A program made the translations under genes and the position numbers. A stretch of 48,958 bases of DNA from a gamma proteobacterium endosymbiont of Lamellibrachia anaximandri (GTDB lineage: Bacteria > Pseudomonadota > Gammaproteobacteria > Chromatiales > Chromatiaceae). Below are positions 46,044 to 48,958 of this stretch, piece by piece (the stretch's first letter is position 1; each line of letters starts with the position of its first letter). Below the pieces are notes generated by a model that made no database searches, was not told the origin of the DNA, and saw nothing but the letters and a program-made list of their open reading frames with translations. The stretch lies in assembly GCA_016756855.1 (NCBI GenBank), contig JAESPD010000026.1, positions 1 through 48,958 on the forward strand, written 5' to 3'.

Positions 46044-46577
46044 TTATGCTTGTTTCTTTTTGCGGCTGGCAAAGCCAAGTCCAGCTAAGCCTAGGCCCAT
46101 TAGGGCAAGAGTGGAAGGTTCGGGTACCTGTGCCCAGATTTCAATCTCATTCCAGGCAACCCAGCTAGGGCTACTTGTGGTAGTGATCCTTACTGTTTGC
46201 GCGCTGGCCGCAGTGGCATAATTATGGTTCAAGATGTCGCCATCACTAGTAATTCCAATCCAAGAGAAGTCAGATGCACCATCCAAAGTAACATCATGTT
46301 GGGTTCCCCCAGCCGGGGTCTGTGCAACCCAGGCTCTAATTTCTACAATCTGGAATACGGAACCAAGATCGATTTCAATCCATTGCGTTGGCCACGAGCC
46401 AGCATTCCACAAAGTGGTAGTGTTGCCATCAATTGCGAGATCAGGTGTGCTTGTAAGATATGTCCCGCTCGCCGTTGCTGTTCCCCCCGGTGCTACATTG
46501 ACGAGTGTCGCGTGTGCATTGCCTACGTTGAGAAGCATGAAAACGGTGACAATGAGAAGTGTTTTTAACTGCGCCAT
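46044..46577 (-). CDS. PEP-CTERM protein with discoidin (F5/8 type C) domain
   Basis: A 177-residue reading starting at an internal ATG. A signal peptide (LKTLLIVTVFMLLNVGNAHA) is followed by a discoidin-like carbohydrate-binding domain (LAIDGNTTTLWNAGSWPTQW, then IEIDLGSVFQIVEIRAW) and a C-terminal sorting signal: VPEPSTLALMGLGLAGLGFA and a basic end. PEP-CTERM signals are cleaved by exosortase, and such proteins usually go to the cell surface or biofilm matrix. AAGGG lies before the ATG. As given, the frame is continuous with the upstream PEP-CTERM gene (46044-47246, 400 codons). Confidence 0.75.
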   Translation of the reverse strand: MAQLKTLLIVTVFMLLNVGNAHATLVNVAPGGTATASGTYLTSTPDLAIDGNTTTLWNAGSWPTQWIEIDLGSVFQIVEIRAWVAQTPAGGTQHDVTLDGASDFSWIGITSDGDILNHNYATAASAQTVRITTTSSPSWVAWNEIEIWAQVPEPSTLALMGLGLAGLGFASRKKKQA

Positions 46578-47246
46578 GCTTTTACCCTTATATTTTGTTG
46601 TCCGTAAAGCCCGTACAATCTGTTTTTTTTGAACCCGTTTACGTCTTGCGAAACCCAGACCAGCAAAGCCAACTAATAGCAAGGCGAGAGATGAGGGTTC
46701 TGGGACGTTGGCCTGACGATACATGAAAGCCCCGATATCGGGATCGTCGATCTGCCCGGGCATTATGCGGTCCGTGTATACGAAATCGTCGCGCGGTGTC
46801 ACATAATCCCATACTTCCCCTTTCAGGTAACCACCAGCAGCTGCCGAGTAGTCCCGCGATACACCGATTGATGCTGTGACAGTGCCTGTTGTGAGCGTGA
46901 CGCCTAAGGCCGCGACGGCTGATGGAGCCCACGCCGAGTCCGGCTCAGCGTAGGAAGGGTTGGAAACCGAGACGTCGAGGCCGGTGAGCTCGCTTAATAA
47001 AGAACGCACTTCGATGATAGACGCCCAAATCCAACCGTCAACCGAAACGGAGAGGACGTCCCCGCTACAAACGAACGTTGTATCATCACACGCACTATCC
47101 AAAGAATTGGGTATGATTTCTGCAGTGTCAGTGAGGTCACGCCACTCAAGGCCATTAGAGTCTATATAACTAGCATGAGCAGATGTGGCTGCAAGGAAGG
47201 CCAAACCATAGCCGACTGTAAGAGCTGACTTTAAGAATCGGTTCAT
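46578..47246 (-). CDS. PEP-CTERM sorting-signal protein, fused in frame to the next one
   Basis: The first 223 codons of a continuous 400-codon frame. A signal peptide (FLKSALTVGYGLAFLAATSA) leads a domain of unknown type; a PEP-CTERM sorting signal (VPEPSSLALLLVGFAGLGFA then RRKR) follows at about residues 182-205. Normally such a protein ends soon after this. Here an A8 run (46623-46630) keeps the frame open into the next gene. One extra A would give a TAA 13 bases before the second ATG. The start is fixed by AGGAGG nine bases upstream. No exosortase gene is in the window. Confidence 0.75.
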
Positions 47247-47810
47247 TTCCTAATTCCTCCTGAGAATCATTTACAATTACCTACTGACATTGACTACTTG
47301 AGCATGATTGACAGCAACCCCGCAAAATAACACGCAACAACTATGCCTGCAAAAAAACCACACTGAATACAATGATATAAGGGATTCCAGCAGACAAATT
47401 TTCCGAACATGTAAAGTAATCCGACAATAAACAGGATTTTACTTCTTTTCGTGAGACTATTGGTGAGGAGAAATCGATAGCTTAAAGGATATATTTAGAT
47501 TAATTTCAATTAGTTAGTGGGCCGGAAAGGTAAATTCAATTAATTTCCAAGGTGTAAATAATTCCGACAAATTAACTTCCACCCAAAGCCTCTGTCTAAT
47601 TGGCATAGGTATTGGACGCTTCTCTACCCATTCGCAACCCCCCTTGATCTTGCGTATCCAGTTAGGTGAGAAATCTACTACTGGACATTATGTCCAGGTA
47701 TGACCAAGAATCATCTTGATAAGAGGGTCTCGTCCCTCCACCCGGAGATTTTCGAAGTTATGTTTTTTGAAATGCGGTAAAAGTTAAATTTCAACAATGG
47801 AGATACGCAA
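47247..47810. other. Intergenic region without a recognised gene
   Basis: This is a 564-base, AT-rich stretch between the divergent PEP-CTERM locus and the YCII gene. No convincing open frame is seen. It holds a strong palindrome at 47681-47697 and a small hairpin (GAGGG/CCCTC) at 47723-47738. Promoters for both flanking genes must lie here but are not clear. Confidence 0.6.
47681..47697. promoter_or_regulatory. 17-bp palindrome, candidate operator
   Basis: CTGGACAT-T-ATGTCCAG is a perfect palindrome with 8-bp arms around one base, 114 bases upstream of the YCII gene. The binding protein is unknown. Confidence 0.4.
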
Positions 47811-48134
47811 ATGCCTCAATACGTTATTGTTTATCTAGGCGGTGATCAACCATCCAGTCCAGAGGAAGGTAAGCAACATTTTTCGAAATATATGGATTGG
47901 TTATCTTCATTGGGCGACTCAGCTGTTAGTCCTGCAAATCCGCTTAAAAATACAAGCACAGTAAACTCTGATGGCACTGTTACCATTGGAGGCACAACGA
48001 CAATGTCTGGTTACACAATAATTGAAGCGGATTCTTTGGAGGCGGCGCTGTCGATTGCAAAGGCTTGCCCTTTTCTTGATATTGGCGGTTCACTTGAGGT
48101 GTCAGAGTTAGTAGAGATGCCAAGCAAAATATAA
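47811..48134 (+). CDS. YCII-related domain protein
   Basis: A 107-residue protein of the YCII/DGPF family: MPQYVIVYLGGD at the start, a helix with EEGKQHFSKYMDWLSSLGDS, and a C-terminal strand-helix (GYTIIEADSLEAALSIAKAC then PFLDIGGSLEVSELVEM). The family has a ferredoxin-like dimer fold; a few members are enzymes, most are unknown. GGAG stands eight bases before the ATG. It is AT-richer than the housekeeping genes, fitting the island context. Confidence 0.85.
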   Translation: MPQYVIVYLGGDQPSSPEEGKQHFSKYMDWLSSLGDSAVSPANPLKNTSTVNSDGTVTIGGTTTMSGYTIIEADSLEAALSIAKACPFLDIGGSLEVSELVEMPSKI

Positions 48135-48254
48135 ACCCCTTTATCTATTACAGCTAAAGGCATTTTCGAAAAACATCATTAAGCTCTCGTTCAGTATCCC
48201 TTGCTTATCGTTACCAGTAGGAGAGGAATTCAATCGCTCTCCTGGAGGTTAAAA

Positions 48255-48584
48255 ATGCGCAACAAGAGCCTGATTACCGCACTCTCGGCATCCACTTTGA
48301 TTCTGATGTCCCTTTGAGCCCCACTGACCGCGGAAGCAGAACCCAATGATAAAGCAGGTATGATCAAGAGCATCGACTACAGCTATCGTACCGAGCGACC
48401 ACGCAAGCATGAACGCTTGCGTCATAGGGAGCACCGTCATTCCCAGCATCACCGGCATTGGAAAGGCAATCGTCACCATTGGGGATATCCGGCATACCGT
48501 TATCCAAGGCACCACTACTATTACGACGATGCGCTTGGAGCATTCGTCCTGGGAGGTATCCTAGGGTACTACCTGAGTGAGTGA
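48255..48584 (+). pseudogene. Small secreted His/Tyr-rich protein interrupted by UGA
   Basis: GGAGG lies six bases before an ATG at 48255. The frame reads a signal peptide start (MRNKSLITALSASTLILMSL), then TGA at codon 21 (48315-48317), then APLTAEA-EPND, which completes a signal peptide with an AxA cleavage site. The frame goes on to a basic, His/Arg/Tyr-rich protein ending FVLGGILGYYLSE. Without the stop it would be a 109-residue exported protein. A 74-residue reading from 48360 would lack the signal peptide and a ribosome binding site. It is a nonsense mutation, a sequence error or read-through. Confidence 0.65.
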
Positions 48585-48715
48585 TGTGAATGTGAGCGTA
48601 ATCACGATAATCAATGTGGTCATGTTCACGCTATTTGATGGTGTTTCCGGTGACGCTCAGCGGGAGTGTAGTGACCGAGCTCTCTGCCGATCGTGGTGTT
48701 GATGAAGTTCTGAGA

Positions 48716-48916
48716 TTAGAAGGTTGGCAACTCGTCGTTGAAGTCCTCGAACAGATCCTGCTGAGATCGATCACCTTCCTGGTAGTAACGTCGTAGTTGA
48801 GCGGCGTAATGGTTTTCGAACGCGGTGGTAAGTTCGTACAGGAAGTCGAGCATTTCACTGGCAGTTTTGTCCGATAGTTCGGGCGGGTCAACGAACAGGA
48901 GTGACTGGAGATTCAT
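48716..48916 (-). CDS. Small acidic protein of unknown function
   Basis: A 66-residue protein, mostly helical in pattern (SDKTASEMLDFLYELTTAFE then NHYAAQLRRYYQ), with an acidic C-terminus ending DLFEDFNDELPTF. GAGG stands eight bases before the ATG, which supports it as a gene. I do not recognise the family. It lies at the window edge in the accessory region after ssrA, with its upstream neighbour out of view. Confidence 0.55.
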   Translation of the reverse strand: MNLQSLLFVDPPELSDKTASEMLDFLYELTTAFENHYAAQLRRYYQEGDRSQQDLFEDFNDELPTF

Positions 48917-48958
48917 GGGTGTGTCCTCGGTTGCTCAAGCGGTTTTACGGGGTTTGGA

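Noticed and set aside
48315-48317. UGA read as selenocysteine
   Set aside because: The codon is inside a signal peptide that would be cleaved off, and I saw no convincing hairpin immediately downstream.
45456-48958. A second attachment-site copy matching the end of ssrA
   Set aside because: No clear repeat of the last bases of the tmRNA gene was found before the window ends.

Overview
The window is chromosomal DNA from a gammaproteobacterium. The order gyrA-serC-(serA)-pheA-hisC-tyrA-aroA-cmk-rpsA-ihfB, the hrcA-grpE-dnaK-dnaJ cluster beside nadK-recN, the fur/bamE/rnfH/ratA/smpB/ssrA neighbourhood and the tmRNA tag ANDDNYALAA all fit this class. HrcA with a CIRCE element, a PEP-CTERM locus and the palindromic intergenic repeats suggest an environmental lineage, perhaps Chromatiales-like. 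The genus-level assignment is inference.

Layout. 0-3 kb holds part of an operon on the minus strand: a ribbon-helix-helix-like regulator, a DUF4007 protein and a P-loop ATPase. It resembles the SspB/SspC part of single-strand phosphorothioation defence, and the ATPase stops close to the window edge. 3-6.4 kb carries an HD-domain protein, an ARPP-1 family protein, tRNA-Ser(UGA), yccA and a small membrane protein. 6.4-8.3 kb is a lexA-dinB mutagenesis operon whose operator matches the alphaproteobacterial GTTC-N7-GTTC LexA box. 8.6-10.2 kb encodes a polyphosphate:AMP phosphotransferase. 10.2-22.8 kb is the long minus-strand housekeeping run for aromatic amino acid and serine synthesis, ribosomal protein S1, IHF-beta and gyrase A. 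22.9-25.4 kb is a divergent mtnA/mtaD pair for methylthioadenosine salvage, followed by wecB, an orphan fliK-like gene and a lipoprotein gene. 28.4-34.4 kb is dapB plus the heat-shock cluster, with CIRCE upstream of hrcA and sigma-32-type promoters in front of both grpE and dnaK.

34.5-37.1 kb is nadK-recN. At 37.3-41.1 kb, between recN and fur, lies the least conventional block. It encodes a degenerate receiver protein, a small GTPase of the COG2229/MglA type, a winged-helix/roadblock-like protein, a stand-alone roadblock (MglB-like) protein and a further possible gene with an in-frame stop. The composition recalls the Streptomyces conservons and MglA/MglB switches, and it is the best candidate here for a poorly described system. 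41.2-45.5 kb is fur, bamE, rnfH, ratA, a sodium-dependent transporter, smpB and ssrA.

After the tmRNA 3' end the sequence changes character (45.5-49 kb). It holds a truncated tyrosine-integrase N-terminus, two PEP-CTERM proteins joined in frame at an A8 run, a YCII protein, a small secreted histidine-rich protein interrupted by UGA, and a small unknown protein. This looks like the eroded end of an island inserted at ssrA. Four copies of one palindromic repeat, two copies of a second and a MITE-like element are scattered through the intergenic spaces.
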